Shown: positions 61,903 to 64,000 of the stretch, piece by piece
Layout: every line of letters begins with the position of its first letter
Position numbering within the stretch: position 1 is the stretch's first letter
Source: Desulfovibrio legallii
GTDB lineage: Bacteria > Desulfobacterota > Desulfovibrionia > Desulfovibrionales > Desulfovibrionaceae
DNA: 64,000 bases
Direction: 5' to 3'
Assembly: GCF_900102485.1 (NCBI RefSeq)
Contig: NZ_FNBX01000005.1
Coordinates: 93,835-157,834, forward strand
Made by a program: the position numbers and the translations under genes
The notes under the pieces: generated by a model
The model's input: only the letters and a program-made list of their open reading frames with translations
The model's database searches: none
What the model was told of the DNA's origin: nothing

Positions 61903-63075
61903 ATGAATATTCACGAATACCAGGCAAAGGGCCTGCTGGGCCAGTTCGGCGTGCCCGTGCCCGCGGGAGCGCTGGCGGCCACGGCGGCCGAGGCCCGCGC
62001 CGCGGCGGCAGGCCTGCCGGGCCCGGTGTGGGTGGTCAAGGCGCAGATCCACGCGGGCGGCCGGGGCAAAGGCGGCGGCGTGCAGGTCTGCAAGAATCTG
62101 GACGCAGTGGAGGCCGCGGCCGGGCACATCATCGGCATGCAGCTCATCACGCACCAGACCGGGCCGGAAGGTAAGAAGGTGCACAAGGTCTGGGTGGAGC
62201 AGGGCACGGAGATTGCCCGCGAGCTCTACCTGGCCGTGGTGCTGGACCGGGGCGCGCAGCGCCTGACGGTCATGGCCTCGCCCGACGGCGGCATGGACAT
62301 TGAAGACGTGGCCGCGCGCACGCCGGAGCGCATTTTTACCACCAGGCTGGACGGCGGGCACCACATCTGGCCGTACCAGGCGCGGCAGCTCTTCTTTGGC
62401 TGCGGGCTCACGCCGGAGCAGGTGGGCAAGGGCGCGGCCCTGGTGCAGAACCTGGTGCGCCTGGCCGTGGAAAAGGACGCCGTGCTGGTGGAGATCAATC
62501 CCCTGGCCGTGACCACGGCGGGGGACATTGTGGCCCTGGACGCCAAGATGGATTTTGACGAAAGCGCCCTCAAACGCCACCCGGACGTGGCCGCCATGGA
62601 CGACCCAGAGGAAGGCGACCCCCTGGAGCGCAAGGCGCGGGAGCTGGGCGTGAACTATGTGCGCCTCTCCGGCTATGTGGGCACCATGGTCAACGGCGCG
62701 GGCCTGGCCATGGCCACTATGGACGCCATCAAGCAGGCCGGGGCGGCGCCCGCCAACTTTCTGGACGCGGGCGGCGGGGCCAACGAGCAGATGGTGGCCG
62801 CGGGCTTTGAAGTCATGCTCTCCGATCCGCATGTGCGGGGCATCCTGATCAATATTTTCGGCGGCATATTGCGCTGCGACATCGTGGCCCAGGGCGTGGT
62901 CAACGCGGCCCGCAAGGTGGACCTGCGCCTGCCCCTGGTGGTGCGGCTGGAAGGCACCAATGTGGAAGAAGGCCGGCGCATCCTCAGGGAAAGCGGTCTG
63001 AACTTTGAAACGGCGGCCTCCATGAGCGAGGCGGCGCACAAAATTGCGGCCCTCACCGCTGGAGGTGCGGCATGA
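61903..63075 (+). CDS. sucC: Succinate--CoA ligase (ADP-forming), beta subunit
   Basis: ATP-grasp subunit of succinyl-CoA synthetase, 390 residues. Typical blocks are [75 protein letters not shown] and [18 protein letters not shown]. It interconverts succinyl-CoA and succinate with nucleotide phosphorylation, using the product of the adjacent Kor enzyme. AAAGG lies eight bases before the ATG; it overlaps sucD by four bases. Confidence 0.96.
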   Translation: MNIHEYQAKGLLGQFGVPVPAGALAATAAEARAAAAGLPGPVWVVKAQIHAGGRGKGGGVQVCKNLDAVEAAAGHIIGMQLITHQTGPEGKKVHKVWVEQGTEIARELYLAVVLDRGAQRLTVMASPDGGMDIEDVAARTPERIFTTRLDGGHHIWPYQARQLFFGCGLTPEQVGKGAALVQNLVRLAVEKDAVLVEINPLAVTTAGDIVALDAKMDFDESALKRHPDVAAMDDPEEGDPLERKARELGVNYVRLSGYVGTMVNGAGLAMATMDAIKQAGAAPANFLDAGGGANEQMVAAGFEVMLSDPHVRGILINIFGGILRCDIVAQGVVNAARKVDLRLPLVVRLEGTNVEEGRRILRESGLNFETAASMSEAAHKIAALTAGGAA

Positions 63076-63947
63076 GCATATTGGTCAACAAAGACACGCG
63101 CGTGCTGGTGCAGGGCCTCACGGGGCGCGAAGGCCGCTTCCATACGGAGCAGATGCTGGCCTACGGCACCCAGGTGGTGGCGGGCTGCACGCCGGGCAAG
63201 GGCGGACAAAGCGTGCTGGGCGTGCCCGTGTTCAACACCGTGGCTGCGGCCGTGAAGGCAACGGGCGCGGACGTGAGCGTGGTTTTTGTGCCCGCAAGCG
63301 TGGCCGCGGACGCCGTGTGTGAGGCCGCAGACGCGGGCCTGCGCCTGGTCATCTGCATTACGGAGCACATCCCGGTGCTGGACATGGTGCGGGTCAAGGC
63401 CCGACTCAAGGACACGGGCACGCAGCTGGTGGGCCCCAACTGCCCAGGGGTCATCACTCCCGGCCAGTGCAAGATCGGCATCCAGCCCGGCTACATCCAC
63501 AAGCCCGGCTCCGTAGGGGTGATCAGCCGCTCCGGCACCCTGACCTATGAGGCCGTGCACCAGCTTACAGCGCAGGGCCTGGGCCAGAGCACCTGCGTGG
63601 GCATCGGCGGCGACCCCGTGCCAGGCCTGTACTTTACGGATCTGCTCAAAATGTTCCGGGAAGACCCGGAAACCGAAGCCGTCTGCCTGATCGGCGAAAT
63701 TGGCGGCGACGGGGAAGAAAAGGCCGCCGCCTACATCAAAGAAAGCGCCTACCCCAAGCCGGTGTTCGGCTTCATTGCCGGGCTTACGGCCCCCAAGGGC
63801 AAGCGCATGGGCCACGCCGGGGCCATCATCAGCGGTTCCAAAGGCCGGGGCGAGGACAAAATCGCCGCCCTGGAGGCTGCGGGCGTGACCATCATCCACG
63901 AGCTCGGCCGCCTGGGCGAAACCGTAGCCGGAACGTTGCGGGCTTAG
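63072..63947 (+). CDS. sucD: Succinate--CoA ligase (ADP-forming), alpha subunit
   Basis: CoA-binding and phosphohistidine subunit, 291 residues. It opens [21 protein letters not shown] with the CoA-binding loop, has [35 protein letters not shown], and the active-site histidine in [14 protein letters not shown]. Start ATG overlaps the sucC stop (ATGA) with GGAGGTG upstream. Complete, with 53 bases of noncoding sequence to the window end. Confidence 0.96.
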   Translation: MSILVNKDTRVLVQGLTGREGRFHTEQMLAYGTQVVAGCTPGKGGQSVLGVPVFNTVAAAVKATGADVSVVFVPASVAADAVCEAADAGLRLVICITEHIPVLDMVRVKARLKDTGTQLVGPNCPGVITPGQCKIGIQPGYIHKPGSVGVISRSGTLTYEAVHQLTAQGLGQSTCVGIGGDPVPGLYFTDLLKMFREDPETEAVCLIGEIGGDGEEKAAAYIKESAYPKPVFGFIAGLTAPKGKRMGHAGAIISGSKGRGEDKIAALEAAGVTIIHELGRLGETVAGTLRA

Positions 63948-64000
63948 CCCTCCAGGCCCGCAGGCGGAGGGGCCTTGTCATGCCGCCCCTTCGCCTTCCA

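Overview
The window looks like a chromosomal segment of a GC-rich, anaerobic, sulfate-reducing deltaproteobacterium of the Desulfovibrio type. The basis is a periplasmic CbiK cobaltochelatase behind a B12 riboswitch, a very large fused FAD/Fe-S D-lactate-dehydrogenase-like protein, a ferredoxin-type KorDABC enzyme, sigma-54 regulators and a dense set of signalling genes. The genus call is an inference from gene content; no rRNA or tRNA is visible to confirm it.

Layout. 1-4.2 kb: the urea ABC transporter operon urtA-urtB-urtC (minus strand, urtC cut by the window edge) behind a near-consensus sigma-54 promoter. 4.3-9.3 kb: cheV, nth, cutA, a PfkB-family kinase, a YdcZ-type membrane protein and an AT-rich, probably acquired methyltransferase. 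9.4-12.3 kb: parB and parA, unusually separated by an opposite-strand zinc-finger gene, with two parS sites inside a perfect inverted repeat upstream of parA. 12.7-17 kb: four isolated plus-strand genes (receiver protein, DsbA-like protein, NlpC/P60 lipoprotein, MerR-like regulator) separated by long T-poor spacers. 17.3-24 kb: ThiS-like protein, gate-domain membrane protein, rnhA, recD2, aroC and a MutT hydrolase. 24-31 kb: a tightly packed run pyrK-pyrD-acetyltransferase-like-epimerase-ABC-F. 31-41.4 kb: the FAD/Fe-S oxidoreductase, a membrane protein, and a type I secretion operon (glycosyltransferase, ABC exporter, HlyD adaptor). 41.6-45.2 kb: ddl, an HD phosphohydrolase, and a sulfide:quinone-reductase-like flavoprotein with a DUF1641 partner. 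45.8-48.3 kb: an acyl-CoA-ligase-like enzyme and a cupin/XRE regulator. 48.5-53.8 kb: rpsA, riboswitch-controlled cbiK, sfsA and an aminotransferase. 53.9-63.9 kb: a DctB/DctD-like two-component system divergent from a sigma-54-driven DASS dicarboxylate transporter, followed by korDABC and sucCD. This last stretch forms a coherent module linking C4-dicarboxylate uptake, 2-oxoglutarate, succinyl-CoA and succinate.

The most unusual content is intergenic. One family (eight copies or remnants, about 145-165 bp) has hairpin ends beginning TAGRGCAG or ending TGCCCTA. In three places its terminal TAG is exactly the stop codon of the neighbouring gene (cheV, the ThiS-like gene, an 82-residue orphan). 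A second family (seven copies plus a remnant, about 85-130 bp) carries a long GC-rich hairpin with a two-base loop whose stem bases change together between copies. No CRISPR array, insertion sequence with transposase, prophage, rRNA or tRNA was seen.
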